The notes: generated from the sequence alone by a model not told the origin. Shown: positions 1 to 8,870, numbered from the stretch's first letter. The stretch: DNA of 64,000 nt from Actinoplanes ianthinogenes (GCF_018324205.1 NZ_AP023356.1:1488001-1552000), one strand, 5' to 3'. Made by a program: numbers and translations.

Positions 1-881
1 GAGTTGGTCCGGCTCAGCTCACCGAGCCGCGCCGAGATCGCCGGCAGGCTGCCCCTGTCCCGCAGCTTGTGCAGCAGCCGCTGGGTGCCGAGCGCCCCGG
101 CCGCGAAGACCACCTGCTCCGCCGTGAACGTCCGTTTCGCCAGCCCGCCGGTCCGCCGCGTGGCGACCACGTAGCCACCGTCGGGAAGCGGCCGCACGTC
201 CCGCACCGTGGTCCGCTCGAGCACCTCCGCCCCCGCCCGCTCGGCCAGGTAGAGATAGTTCTTGACCAGCGTGTTCTTGGCGTTCTCCCGGCACCCGGTC
301 ATGCACGACCCGCACAGCGTGCAGCCCTTGCGCTCCGGCCCGGCCCCGCCGAAGAACGGGTCCGCCGCCACGGCGCCGGGTTCGCTTCCGAAGTAGACCC
401 CCACTGGCGTACGCCGATAGCTGTCCCCGACTCCCAGGTCGTCGGCCACCGCCCGCAGCGCGCGATCAGATTCCGTCTCGACCGGGTTGATCGTCACCCC
501 GAGCATGCGTTTGGCCTGGTCGTAATAGGGGGCCAGGGCCGCCTTCCAGTCCGTGATCCCGGACCACTGCGGGTCGGCGTAAAACGCGTCCGGCGGCTCG
601 TACAGCGTGTTCGCGTACCCGAGCGAGCCACCGCCGACCCCCGCCCCCGACATGATCAGCACGTTTTTGAGCAGGGTGAGCCGGAGGATGCCGTAGCAAC
701 CGAGCGCCGGGGCGTACACATAGTCACGCAGCCGCCAGGACGTCGTGGCGAACTGGTCGTCGGTGAAGCGGCGCCCGGCCTCGAGGACGCCGACGCGATA
801 GCCCTTCTCGGTCAGGCGCAGCGCGGTCACGCTGCCCCCGAACCCGGAGCCGATCACGAGGACGTCGTAGTCGTACGACAT
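1..881 (-). CDS. GMC-family FAD oxidoreductase, cholesterol oxidase (ChoD)-like, 3' end outside window
   Basis: The first 293 residues are present; the C-terminus with the catalytic His lies beyond the window edge. It starts MSYDYDVLVIGSGFGGSV, a Rossmann FAD motif (GxGxxG, residues 10-15), followed by the GMC substrate-side block MSGAGVGGGSLGYANTLYEP. A CxxCxxCxxxC cluster (GCTLCGSCMTGC, about residues 195-206) is the ferredoxin-like insertion found in actinobacterial ChoD-like proteins and absent from classical secreted cholesterol oxidases. No signal peptide is visible, so it is probably cytoplasmic. The ATG at 881 is chosen because the FAD motif follows directly. The likely role is oxidation of a sterol or other hydrophobic alcohol; the real substrate cannot be read from sequence. 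It is divergent from the hydrolase at 1002, with a palindrome between them. Confidence 0.85.
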   Translation of the reverse strand, partial: MSYDYDVLVIGSGFGGSVTALRLTEKGYRVGVLEAGRRFTDDQFATTSWRLRDYVYAPALGCYGILRLTLLKNVLIMSGAGVGGGSLGYANTLYEPPDAFYADPQWSGITDWKAALAPYYDQAKRMLGVTINPVETESDRALRAVADDLGVGDSYRRTPVGVYFGSEPGAVAADPFFGGAGPERKGCTLCGSCMTGCRENAKNTLVKNYLYLAERAGAEVLERTTVRDVRPLPDGGYVVATRRTGGLAKRTFTAEQVVFAAGALGTQRLLHKLRDRGSLPAISARLGELSRTN

Positions 882-902
882 CGCCGTAGCATCACGCCCT
901 TA

Positions 903-917
903 TTGACAACATGTCAA
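903..917. promoter_or_regulatory. Perfect inverted repeat, candidate operator
   Basis: TTGACA-ACA-TGTCAA is a perfect 6-bp inverted repeat with a 3-nt centre. It lies 22-36 nt upstream of the oxidoreductase start at 881 and 85 nt upstream of the hydrolase start at 1002, where a repressor site would sit. One arm also reads as a -35 hexamer (TTGACA) on either strand. No regulator gene is adjacent, so the binding protein is unknown. Confidence 0.45.
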
Positions 918-1001
918 CAACGCGTTTCCCGGTCTTGCCCGCACCGCCAATCCACCCGTCCGACGGTGCCGTTCCCGGCCGGCGGACGGCATGGTGCTCG
1001 G

Positions 1002-1814
1002 ATGACGTCGCTGACCCATCACCGGCGCGGGTCCGGCCCGCCCCTGCTGCTGATCCACGGCATCGGCAGCCACTGGCAAGTGTGGAACCCGGTGCTCCCC
1101 CTGCTGGAGCCGCACCGCGACGTCATCGCGATCGACCTGCCCGGCTTCGGCACGTCGCCGATCTGGCCCGCGCCGCCGCCCGGCGTCCGCCCCGGCTCGG
1201 TGCCGCACCTGGCCGGCCTGGTCGCCACCTTCCTGGACGCGCTCGGCCTCGACGAGGTGGAGATCGCCGGCAGTTCGATGGGCGGCGGGATCGCCCTGGA
1301 GCTGGGCCGCCGCGGCCGGGCCCGCGCGGTGACCGCGTTCTCGCCGGTCGGGTTCTGGCCGCCGGGCGGCGCGCGCTGGGGACGGTTCGTGGTCGGCGCC
1401 GCCCGGGCCGGCAGCGCGGCGCTGGATCCGCTGCTTCCCCGGCTGATGGCAGCGCGGGCGGGGCGGGTGGTGTTGTGCGCGCCGTTCTACGCCAAGCCGG
1501 CGGGGCTGGCCGTGGACGAGTGCGTCGCCGCCGCCCGGGCGCTGGCCGGAGCGCCGGGGTTCTCGGCGTCGCGAGCGGCGTTCCGGGACCTGACGCCGTG
1601 GGCGCTTCAGGATCACGGTGCGCTGAGCCGGATACCGGTCACCATCGCCTGGGGCACCCGGGATGCCGTCCTGCCGTACCGTAAGCAGGCTTTCCGGGCG
1701 CGGACCGCGCTGCCCGGCGCGCGCCATGTGCCGCTGCCCGGGTGTGGCCACCTGCCTTTCCCGGACGCCCCGGCCCGCTGCGCCGACCTGGTCCTGCGTC
1801 CCGCCCCGGTCTGA
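1002..1814 (+). CDS. Alpha/beta-fold hydrolase
   Basis: A 270-residue cytoplasmic serine hydrolase. Visible family marks are the oxyanion HG motif (LLLIHGIGSHWQVW, about residues 15-28), the nucleophile elbow GSSMGG (GxSxG, about residues 90-95), the acid loop AWGTRDAVLPY, and the catalytic His in GCGHLPFPDAP near the C-terminus. All three catalytic residues are therefore present. The ATG at 1002 is taken because the fold begins a few residues later, although an open frame continues upstream. Hydrolysis of an ester or similar bond is expected; the substrate is unknown. The divergent neighbour is a ChoD-like oxidoreductase, which fits sterol or lipid catabolism but does not prove it. It ends with no gap against the convergent gene whose stop is at 1815. 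Confidence 0.85.
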   Translation: MTSLTHHRRGSGPPLLLIHGIGSHWQVWNPVLPLLEPHRDVIAIDLPGFGTSPIWPAPPPGVRPGSVPHLAGLVATFLDALGLDEVEIAGSSMGGGIALELGRRGRARAVTAFSPVGFWPPGGARWGRFVVGAARAGSAALDPLLPRLMAARAGRVVLCAPFYAKPAGLAVDECVAAARALAGAPGFSASRAAFRDLTPWALQDHGALSRIPVTIAWGTRDAVLPYRKQAFRARTALPGARHVPLPGCGHLPFPDAPARCADLVLRPAPV

Positions 1815-2984
1815 CTACTGCCAGAGGATCGCGGCGAACTGCGCGTCGGCCGGGGCGCCGGACGGATCCCGGCACACGACGCGCTCGTGATCCTCGGCGG
1901 AGATCACACAGGTGGCGGCGGTGGCATAGCTCGTGACCTGCACGACGCCCCGCCCCGCGGGCAGCCCGGGAAAGGCGACCCGGTACTCCCCCGGCCCGGA
2001 CCGCGTGACCGAGTTGGCCCGCCCCGCACCGTTGAACTGCGAGCCACCCGCCGGGGTGTACTCGGGCTCCGCCGGATGCTCGGCCAGCAGATAGGCCGCC
2101 GCACCCGCCCGCACCGCGAACGTCACCGCGAACCGCGAGTCCACCGCCTGCCCAGCGGCATCGCGGCACCGGACCCGGACCACGAGTTGCCGGCCCGCCT
2201 CGTCGGCGGACCACCGCTCCACGCCGCAGACCGTCGCTGCGTCCCCGGCCGCGGTCACCTTCACCGTCCCGCCGCCGGAGGTCTGTTGACCGAAATAGAC
2301 CACATAGGAGCCGACGTCCTCGCGATCCGCCGAGTTCGTCCCGCCCGCCGAGTTGTAGCTGTAGGCGTCGTCGATCGTCTGGCTCGTCCGCCCCGGATCC
2401 CCGAGCCGCAGATAGGCCGCCGTCCCGTCGCCGCCCCGCGGATGCCAGAAGCGCGCCGCGAACCCGCTGTCCGCCGCCTGCCCGAACCGGTCGAAGCAGT
2501 CCACCCGGACCAGCTCGTCGTCGCCGTCCGGATGCCAGTCCGGCAGGGTGCAGATCCGGTCGTCACCGGTCACCGGCGTCACCTCGGCGACCCCGCCCTC
2601 CTCCCCCAGCCCGGCGAAAGTGACCAGGTAGCGGCCGGTCCCGGTACGCTCGACCACGTTCTCGCCGCCGGCCGCGTTGCACTGGTTCTCCGGGCGATAC
2701 CGGTCCTTGTCCGGCTCCCCCGCCAGCACGTATCCGGACCGCGCGCAGGACGTCTCCTGTGCCACTGGGTCCGGCTTGCTCGCCCAGGTCACCGCCATGA
2801 TCAGGATGGGCAGCACGCCGCCGACCACGGCCACCAGCGCGACCAGGGCGCTGATCCGCGGTTCCGAGGCCGCCGCCCGGGAACCCGGCGCGATCCAGTC
2901 GCCGACCGTGGTCATCGCCCGCGCCCCGAACCGGTCCAGGCGCTCCCGCCAGTCGGCGGCCGTCCGGGCCCGAGTCAACGGCAC
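1815..2984 (-). CDS. Membrane-anchored protein with three extracytoplasmic repeats
   Basis: 389 residues from a GTG at 2984. One transmembrane segment (about residues 44-66, ISALVALVAVVGGVLPILIM) follows a short basic cytoplasmic N-terminus; the rest should lie outside the cell. The outer part is three copies of a roughly 95-residue module. Each has a Y-L/V-L-A/G-x-P start, a Q/Y-x-N-x-A-G-G/R-x-N block, a G-x-Y-x-V-x-F strand, a G-G/V-V-x-V-T strand, then two Cys residues and a D-x-x-G-x-x-x-D-x-x-F ending. The paired cysteines suggest one disulfide per module. I do not recognise a function; it resembles surface-exposed beta-rich modules. The start overlaps the end of the upstream lipoprotein gene by 10 bp, so the two are probably co-translated and may act together at the cell surface. 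Confidence 0.75.
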   Translation of the reverse strand: MPLTRARTAADWRERLDRFGARAMTTVGDWIAPGSRAAASEPRISALVALVAVVGGVLPILIMAVTWASKPDPVAQETSCARSGYVLAGEPDKDRYRPENQCNAAGGENVVERTGTGRYLVTFAGLGEEGGVAEVTPVTGDDRICTLPDWHPDGDDELVRVDCFDRFGQAADSGFAARFWHPRGGDGTAAYLRLGDPGRTSQTIDDAYSYNSAGGTNSADREDVGSYVVYFGQQTSGGGTVKVTAAGDAATVCGVERWSADEAGRQLVVRVRCRDAAGQAVDSRFAVTFAVRAGAAAYLLAEHPAEPEYTPAGGSQFNGAGRANSVTRSGPGEYRVAFPGLPAGRGVVQVTSYATAATCVISAEDHERVVCRDPSGAPADAQFAAILWQ

Positions 2985-3679
2985 CCCACGCCCCCGCAGC
3001 CCAAGCCTCCCGCCGCGGCCATCCCGGCAGCCAGGCCGGCCATCGCCACGCTCTCCTCGCGGGCCGTCGCACCCTCCGCGGGAGTGGCCGGCGCCGCCGG
3101 ATCGGGCTCGACCGGGGACGCCGGCTCGGTGGCCGGCGCCGGCTTCGGCGCCTTCTTCGCCCGCTTCTTCGGCTTCGCCGATGGCTTCGAGGGAACATCG
3201 CTGCCCGATGTGGCGGTGCCCGCCGCTGGAGCCGGGGAAGCCGGTGGGTCCGGCAGCACCTGCCGGTCCGGTATGACCCCCCGATTCCAGGGACGAGCAC
3301 GGTCATCCCGTGGCGCCGCCCTCCCGTCCCCGGACCGGCCTCCCCACGCCGGAGCCCCCGTTCGCGGCGCCGCATCCCCCCGATCCCCGGACCCGCCGCC
3401 CGCCACTCCCACGTCACCGGGCCGGCTGCCCACCGGCCCCGCGTCCACGCGCCCACCGCCCACCGGGCGCTCGTCGCCGGGCAGCACGGTCCGGGCCGGA
3501 TCCTCCGGCGCCAGCACTCCCCGGCTCGGTGCCGCCCCGGCCTGCCACGACGCCCCGGGCGGCAGGCTCTCCGAGACCGGTGCGAGCGCCCCCGGCCGGT
3601 CCGTCGCAGTCCCGTCGCACCCGGCCAGCGGCACCGCACCCAGCACCACGGCCAGCAGAAGCCGGCGCCCTCGCTTCAC
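2975..3679 (-). CDS. Putative lipoprotein, Pro/Ala-rich
   Basis: 234 residues from a GTG at 3679, preceded by GGAGG. The N-terminus MKRGRRLLLAVVLGAVPLAGC is a clear lipoprotein signal with lipobox LAGC, so the mature protein should be lipid-anchored on the outer face. The remainder is low complexity (Pro, Ala, Gly, Arg) with a Lys-rich stretch (SKPSAKPKKRAKKAPKPAPA) around residue 170 and a Gly-rich C-terminus containing GLGCGGVGCR. No enzymatic domain is visible. It overlaps the next gene (membrane protein with three repeats) and is probably co-expressed with it. Function unknown. Confidence 0.65.
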   Translation of the reverse strand: MKRGRRLLLAVVLGAVPLAGCDGTATDRPGALAPVSESLPPGASWQAGAAPSRGVLAPEDPARTVLPGDERPVGGGRVDAGPVGSRPGDVGVAGGGSGDRGDAAPRTGAPAWGGRSGDGRAAPRDDRARPWNRGVIPDRQVLPDPPASPAPAAGTATSGSDVPSKPSAKPKKRAKKAPKPAPATEPASPVEPDPAAPATPAEGATAREESVAMAGLAAGMAAAGGLGCGGVGCR

Positions 3680-3811
3680 GGAACCTCCACCACACCCGTC
3701 TGATCCCTCAAACGACCCACCGCGGGAACGGTGATGCGACCGGTCCGGGCCGCTGCCACACTTCTTCTTCGGTACGCGGGAGCCCCGCCCGTGGATGAGG
3801 AGCGCAGCACG

Positions 3812-4570
3812 ATGGACCTGAACGAGGCCGCGAAACTACTGGGACAGGCCCGCCACGTGGTCGTCTTCACCGGCGCCGGCATGTCCGCGGAGAGCGGCGT
3901 GCCCACGTTCCGGGACGCCCTGACCGGCCTGTGGTCCCGCTTCGACGCCCAGGCGCTGGCCACCCCGCAGGCATTCGACGAGGACCCGGCCCTGGTCTGG
4001 GGCTGGTACGAGTGGCGCCGCCAACTGGTCCAGCGAGTCCGCCCCCACCAGGGTCACCTGGCCGTCGCCCGGATGGCCGCGCACACCCCGGAGCTGACCG
4101 TCCTCACCCAGAACGTCGACGACCTGCACGAACGCGCCGGCTCCACGTCGGTCACCCACCTGCACGGCAGCCTGTTCGCCCCGCGCTGCACCGAGTGCAC
4201 CCGCCCGGCGCCCGTCCCGGACACCACCGGCGACCAGCCGGACGAGGGCCGCCGCGTCGACCCCCCACGCTGCCCGCACTGCGACGGCCTGATCCGCCCC
4301 GGCGTCGTCTGGTTCGGCGAAGCCCTCCCGCAGGAGGCCCTGGAAGCCGCCGCCGTAGCCGCCTCCACCTGCGACGTCCTGCTCACCGTCGGCACGTCCG
4401 GCCTGGTCTACCCGGCCGCCGAGATCCCCCGCCTGGCCACCCGTTACGGCGCCGCGGTGATCCAGGTGAACCCCCAGCCCACCCCGCTCGACCCGATCGC
4501 CCGAGTGAATCTGCGCGGACCCGCCGCCGAGGTCCTTCCGTCCCTCGTCTCCACGGCCTGGCCGCAGTGA
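3812..4570 (+). CDS. Sir2-family NAD-dependent protein deacylase (class III, SIRT5/CobB-like)
   Basis: 252 residues from the ATG at 3812, chosen because GAGGAG lies about 9 nt upstream; a GTG further up at 3731 would add an unconserved leader. Sirtuin marks are all present: GAGMSAESGVPTFRD (NAD binding), TQNVDDLHERAGS, HLHGSL with the catalytic His, four zinc cysteines as two CxxC pairs (CTEC and CPHC), and GTSGLVYPAAE. The Y-x-x-R pair in WYEWRR corresponds to the Tyr/Arg that bind acidic acyl groups in SIRT5-type enzymes, so desuccinylase or demalonylase activity is plausible beside deacetylation. That specificity is inferred from family knowledge. It is convergent with the acyl-CoA ligase operon, whose enzymes are the kind sirtuins regulate. 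Confidence 0.9.
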   Translation: MDLNEAAKLLGQARHVVVFTGAGMSAESGVPTFRDALTGLWSRFDAQALATPQAFDEDPALVWGWYEWRRQLVQRVRPHQGHLAVARMAAHTPELTVLTQNVDDLHERAGSTSVTHLHGSLFAPRCTECTRPAPVPDTTGDQPDEGRRVDPPRCPHCDGLIRPGVVWFGEALPQEALEAAAVAASTCDVLLTVGTSGLVYPAAEIPRLATRYGAAVIQVNPQPTPLDPIARVNLRGPAAEVLPSLVSTAWPQ

Positions 4571-4601
4571 CATGGTGGGTCCGACCTGGTCAGCCGAGCT
4601 C

Positions 4602-6073
4602 TCATGACCGCTGCGGAAGGGGCAGCGCCCGCAGCGGACCTTTGCGCACCTTGTTCGAGCCGGTCTTCGGCAACTCGTCGATCACGTCGACGTAAACCGG
4701 GATCTTGTACTTGGCGAGCCGTTCCCGCAGAAAGGCCGGCACGTCGTCCGGTTGCAGAGCGCAACCCTGCCGGGGTACGACGAACGCCCGCCCCACCTCT
4801 CCCCACTTCCCGTCCGGCACCCCGACCACGGCCACTTCCGCCACCCCGGGGTGTTCGAAGATGGCCGCCTCCACCTCGGCCGGGTAGACGTTCTCCCCGC
4901 CGGAGATGTACATGTCCTTGGTCCGGTCGACGATGCGGAAGTGCCCGGCCTCGTCGACCACGGCCACGTCCCCGAGCGGAACCACTCCCCGTCCACGAAC
5001 GCCGCCGCCGAGGCCGCCGGATCGTTCCAGTAACCCGGGGTCACGTTCGGCCCGCGGACCAGCACCTCCCCCGGCTCGCCCGGGCCGGCGTCGGTCAGGT
5101 CCGGCCGCACGCACCGCACGTCGGCGAAGAACACCGGCAGACCGGCCGACCCGACGTGCTCGCGGCTCTCCCGGGCCTCCAGGAACGTCGCGCCGGGCGC
5201 CGTCTCGGTCATCCCGTAGCCCTGGCAGAAGAGCAGCCCACGCTCCTGGTATCGGTGGATCAGCGCCTCCGGCACCGACGCGCCGCCGGTCATCAGGCTG
5301 CGCACCGAGGACAGGTCGGCGCCCGCCCAGCGGGGTGACTGGCTCAGCCCGGCGAACATCGTGGTGACGCCGAACATCCAGGTGACCCGGTGCCGCTCGA
5401 TCAGGTCGAAGCAGCCGTCCACGTCCCAGCTCGGCATGATCACCGAGGTGCCGCCCTTGAGGAACGTCGGCAGCAGGCACTGGTCGAGCGCGGCCACGTG
5501 GAACAGCGGCGCGCTGACCAGGGTGACCTCGTCGCTGGCCACGTCCACGCAGACCAGCAGGTTGTAGCAGTTCCAGACCAGGTTGCCGTGGGTGAGCATG
5601 GCGCCCTTGGGATGCCCGGTCGTCCCGGACGTGTACAGGATCGCCGCCACATCGGAAAGGCCGACCGGTTCATCCGGATAAATCGGATCCGCGGCGGGAA
5701 GGCCGTCCACCGGGAACGTCACGGGCGCGGTCACGGCCGGCGAGCCGGGGGCGTGGATCAGAACCGCAGCGCCGCTGTGCGACAGCTGGTAGGACAACTC
5801 CGCAGCGGTCAGCCGGAAGTTCAGCGGCACGAAGACCGCCCCCAGCGCCCAGGTCGCGAACATCGTCTCGACGAACGACGGATGATTCGGCCCCAGATAG
5901 GCGACCCGATCACCCCGCCGCACCCCGGACGAGCGGAGTGCGGCGGCGAGCCGGGCGATCCGCTGGTGCAGCTCGGCGTACGAAACCCGCCGCCCCTCGA
6001 AGATCAGCGCGGTGCGGCCGGGCGACATGGCCGCCCGCCGCCCCGGCCAGGAACCCAGCCCTGCGTTGTGCAT
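4602..6073 (-). pseudogene. Acyl-CoA synthetase (AMP-forming), frameshifted near the C-terminal third
   Basis: From the ATG at 6073 the protein shows the ANL-superfamily P-loop (ILYTSGTTGHPKGAM), the GYGMTETAP motif and about 360 good residues, ending at VDGEWFRSG. From there the frame turns to unrelated Arg/Pro-rich sequence, and the conserved continuation (DVAVVDEAGHFRIVDRTKDM, then YISGGENVYPAEVE, then PKTGSNKVRK) is in another frame down to the stop at 4602. The switch lies at the four-C run 4970-4973: one extra base there restores a normal enzyme of about 490 residues. It is the last gene of an operon with SDR, amidohydrolase and MaoC genes and would activate the pathway's acid to its CoA ester. 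A sequencing or assembly indel is the simplest reading, because both halves are well conserved. Confidence 0.8.
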
Positions 6074-6082
6074 GAGGGGTCC

Positions 6083-6538
6083 TCAGACGTACTGGCGGTA
6101 GACGGTACGCGCGACGCAGGCCGGCTTGTCCGAGCCGTCGATCTGCACGGTGAAGTCGAACGTGCTCTGTGTCCCGCCGGGCACGTCCTCGACGCTGACC
6201 ACCGTGGCGGCCAGCCGGATCTTCGCGCCCACCTTGACCGGGCTGGGGAAGCGCACCTTCTCCAGCCCGTAGTTGACGCCCATCTTGATCCCCTCGACCT
6301 TGAGCAGGTCCCCGAACAGCGGAATGACCAGCGACAACGTCAGATAGCCGTGCGCGATCGGAGCGCCGAACGGACCGGCCTTGGCACGCTCCGGGTCGAC
6401 GTGGATCCACTGGTGGTCGCCGGTGGCGTCGGCGAACGTGTTCACCCGCTCCTGAGTGACCTCCAGCCACTCGCTGACACCGAGGTCCTTGCCGACGAGG
6501 CCCTTGAGCTCGTCCAAGCCGTTCACGGTCGTGGTCAT
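6083..6538 (-). CDS. MaoC-like (R)-specific enoyl-CoA hydratase
   Basis: 151 residues with a single hot-dog fold. The hydratase-2 signature is visible: TGDHQWIHVDPERA (catalytic Asp and His) followed by APIAHGYLTLSL. The likely reaction is reversible hydration of a trans-2-enoyl-CoA to the (R)-3-hydroxyacyl-CoA. Its ATG (6538-6536) overlaps the stop codon of the upstream amidohydrolase as ATGA, so the two are translationally coupled. The upstream FabG-like SDR could oxidise the hydratase product, making a beta-oxidation-like pair. Cytoplasmic. Confidence 0.88.
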   Translation of the reverse strand: MTTTVNGLDELKGLVGKDLGVSEWLEVTQERVNTFADATGDHQWIHVDPERAKAGPFGAPIAHGYLTLSLVIPLFGDLLKVEGIKMGVNYGLEKVRFPSPVKVGAKIRLAATVVSVEDVPGGTQSTFDFTVQIDGSDKPACVARTVYRQYV

Positions 6539-7410
6539 CTACTGTCTCCTCCGAATAGCAAACGGGCGGCGTTGTGCAACAGAATCTTGTCGCGCACCGA
6601 GTCCTTGATGTCGAGCTTGGCGAAGTCGGCCAGCCACCGATCCGGGGTGATCACCGGATAGTCCGAGCCGAACAGCACCTTGTCCTGCAACAGGCTGCCG
6701 GCATAGCGGACCAGCTGCGGCGGGAAGTACTTGGGCGACCAGCCGGACAGATCGATGTACACGTGCTCCTTGTGCGTGGCGACGGCGAGTGCCTCGTCCT
6801 GCCACGGGAAGGAGGGGTGGGCCAGGATGATCCGCAGGTCCGGGAAGTCCACCGCGACGTCGTCGACCAGCATCGGGTTGGAGTACTTCAGCCGGATGCC
6901 ACCGCCGCCGCGCACCCCGGCGCCGATCCCGGTCTGCCCGGTGTGGAACAGCGCGACAGCGCCCAGCTCCTCGATCGCCTCATACAGCGGATAGGCGATC
7001 CGGTCGTCCGGCGCGAACCCCTGGATGCTGGGATGGAACTTGAAGCCCCGCACCCCGTGCTCGGTGACCAGCCGGTGCGCCTCGCGGACGCCGGCCTTCC
7101 CCTTGTGCGGGTCGATGCTGGCGAACGGGATCAGCGTGTCCGGGTGCTCCGCGCAGTTCGCCGCGATCTCCTCGTTGGAGATCCGCGGGTGCCCGGTGGC
7201 GTGCTCGGCGTCGACCGTGAAGACCACGGCCGCCATCTGGCGCTCCCGATAATAGGAGGCCATCTCGTCGATGGAGGGCTGCCGGTGACCGTGCGCCTTG
7301 AAGTAGTCCGCGGAGGCTCCGAGCAGCGAGGGGCTCAGCGACGTATGCCCGCTTCTGCTGACCTCAGCATGCGTATGCACATCAATGGCGACAAGTCTCG
7401 AAATATCCAT
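6535..7410 (-). CDS. Amidohydrolase family 2 metal-dependent hydrolase
   Basis: 291 residues from the ATG at 7410, which shares one base with the stop of the upstream SDR gene (TGATG). Metal-site motifs of the amidohydrolase_2 (ACMSD/decarboxylase-type) family are visible: DVHTH near residue 10, GVRGFKFHPS, ALFHTGQ, LAHPSFPW, and the terminal Asp in LFGSDYPVITPDRW. Relatives hydrolyse or decarboxylate ring-derived intermediates. Within this operon it probably acts on the compound that the acyl-CoA ligase and MaoC/SDR pair then process; the substrate is unknown. Confidence 0.85.
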   Translation of the reverse strand: MDISRLVAIDVHTHAEVSRSGHTSLSPSLLGASADYFKAHGHRQPSIDEMASYYRERQMAAVVFTVDAEHATGHPRISNEEIAANCAEHPDTLIPFASIDPHKGKAGVREAHRLVTEHGVRGFKFHPSIQGFAPDDRIAYPLYEAIEELGAVALFHTGQTGIGAGVRGGGGIRLKYSNPMLVDDVAVDFPDLRIILAHPSFPWQDEALAVATHKEHVYIDLSGWSPKYFPPQLVRYAGSLLQDKVLFGSDYPVITPDRWLADFAKLDIKDSVRDKILLHNAARLLFGGDSR

Positions 7411-8291
7411 CACGGCACCCGTGGAGCCGGGATGCCGTAGGTCTCCTGATCGAAATCCCACCCGGAGGAGATCGCGGAAGCGGACCAGCCACCGTCCCGA
7501 TGACGGACCGCTTTCTCCGCGGGATGCGACCAGAGCGCCAGCCTGTCCCCACCGATCCCGATCGCCTGCCCGGTGATCCCCTTCGACCCCTCCGAAGCCA
7601 GGAACGTGATCAGCCCGGTCACGTCATCGACCGTCCCGAGCCCCTCATCGCGCCGCAACCACGCCGGATAGGGCTGCCCGGTCCGCTCCGCCTCCTCGAT
7701 CACCGGCGCGAAGGCCGGAATCGTCTTGGTCATCTCGGTGGCCGCGATCGGCACCACCGCGTTCACCGTGATCTCGCTGCGCGCCAGCTCCAGAGCCCAG
7801 GTCCGGGCCATCGCCGCGATGCCGGCCTTGGCCGCCGCGTAGTTGGTCTGCCCGAAATTCCCCCGCTGCCCGGCCGGCGAGGAGATCAGAATCAGCCGCC
7901 CGCCGGTGCCCTGCGCCCGCATCTGGATCGCGGCGGCCCGGGCACACGTGAACGTCCCGCGCAGGTGCACCTTGATCACCGCGTCGAAGTCGTCGTCGGT
8001 CATCTTCCAGAGCACCCGGTCCCGCAGGATCCCGGCGTTCGTGATCAGCACGTCCAGCTTCCCGAACGCCTCCACCGCCGCCGCGACCAGCTTCTCCGCG
8101 CTCTCCGTGTCACCGACGGCCGCGGCCACGCCGACAGCTCCGGGGATCTCGGCGACCGCGGCATCGACCGCCGCCTGGTCCACGTCGTTCACCACGACGG
8201 ACGCGCCGGCCGCGGCGAGCGCCTTGGCATAGGCCAGACCGAGGCCCCGCCCACTGCCGGTGACGAGGGCAACCCTGCCGCTCAGATCCAT
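7410..8291 (-). CDS. SDR-family 3-hydroxyacyl-CoA / 3-oxoacyl reductase (FabG/HSD17B4-type)
   Basis: 293 residues from the ATG at 8291 with GAGAGG upstream. The cofactor motif TGSGRGLG (residues 11-18), the NAG motif, catalytic Ser in ISSPAGQRG and the Y-x3-K in NYAAAKAG are all intact. The C-terminal extension after the SDR core (about 60 residues, ending QETYGIPAPRVP) resembles the extended SDR partners that accompany MaoC hydratases. It is the first gene of the operon and lies across from a MarR regulator, with a perfect palindrome in the shared promoter region. The likely reaction is NAD(P)-dependent interconversion of (R)-3-hydroxyacyl-CoA and 3-oxoacyl-CoA. Confidence 0.88.
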   Translation of the reverse strand: MDLSGRVALVTGSGRGLGLAYAKALAAAGASVVVNDVDQAAVDAAVAEIPGAVGVAAAVGDTESAEKLVAAAVEAFGKLDVLITNAGILRDRVLWKMTDDDFDAVIKVHLRGTFTCARAAAIQMRAQGTGGRLILISSPAGQRGNFGQTNYAAAKAGIAAMARTWALELARSEITVNAVVPIAATEMTKTIPAFAPVIEEAERTGQPYPAWLRRDEGLGTVDDVTGLITFLASEGSKGITGQAIGIGGDRLALWSHPAEKAVRHRDGGWSASAISSGWDFDQETYGIPAPRVP

Positions 8292-8380
8292 ACTTTTCAA
8301 CCTCTCACGGGGATCACCGTTGGGGAAAGTGGCGGCGCGCGGTCCGGGCCCCGCAGCCCCTCGACCCGCGCGCCGCCTTC

Positions 8381-8403
8381 GATCAACAGGATTCCTGTTG
8401 ATC
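8381..8403. promoter_or_regulatory. Perfect 11-bp palindrome, predicted MarR operator
   Basis: GATCAACAGGA-T-TCCTGTTGATC is an 11-bp perfect inverted repeat with one central base. It lies in the divergent promoter region between the SDR operon (start 8291) and the MarR gene (start 8460). A related half-site, TTCCTGTCAAT, follows a few bases on (from 8408). Position, symmetry and length fit a MarR-dimer operator giving autoregulation and control of the operon, probably released by an acyl-CoA or aromatic ligand (inference). Confidence 0.75.
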
Positions 8404-8459
8404 AGGTTTCCTGTCAATGGGGTAATCTCTCAGCATCTGCTCGCGGACGGAGAACCCCG

Positions 8460-8870
8460 ATGCCATCCCTGCTCTACCTGGTCAAACAGCTCGAACTCGC
8501 GGTGCGCGCCCGCCTCGACGAGCTGGTGCGCGGCCACGGCATCACGGCCCTGCAATACACCGCACTCACCGTCCTGGAGCGCCACGACGGCCTCTCCGCC
8601 GCCCAGCTGGCCCGCGACTCGTTCGTCACCGCCCAGTCCATGGCCGACATGGTCCGAGCCCTGGAGACGCGCTCCCTCATCCGCCGCGAACGCAACCCCG
8701 CCAACCGCCGCGAACTCCTCCTCCACCTCACCGACGAGGGCCGCGCCCTGCTCACCGCCGTCGCCGACCCGGTCCGTGAGCTGGAGTCCCGCATGACCAC
8801 CAAACTCACCGAAGCGCAGTCCGCGGAGTTCCGCCAAACCCTGATCACCGCCTGGCAGAGCCTCACCTGA
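8460..8870 (+). CDS. MarR-family transcriptional regulator
   Basis: 136 residues, typical MarR length. The winged helix runs through QYTALTVLERHDGLSAAQLA, the recognition segment VTAQSMADMVRALE, and the wing RRERNPANRRELLLHLTDEG. It is divergent from the SDR/amidohydrolase/MaoC/ligase operon, and a perfect 23-bp palindrome separates them. It is the likely ligand-released repressor of that operon and of itself. Confidence 0.9.
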   Translation: MPSLLYLVKQLELAVRARLDELVRGHGITALQYTALTVLERHDGLSAAQLARDSFVTAQSMADMVRALETRSLIRRERNPANRRELLLHLTDEGRALLTAVADPVRELESRMTTKLTEAQSAEFRQTLITAWQSLT

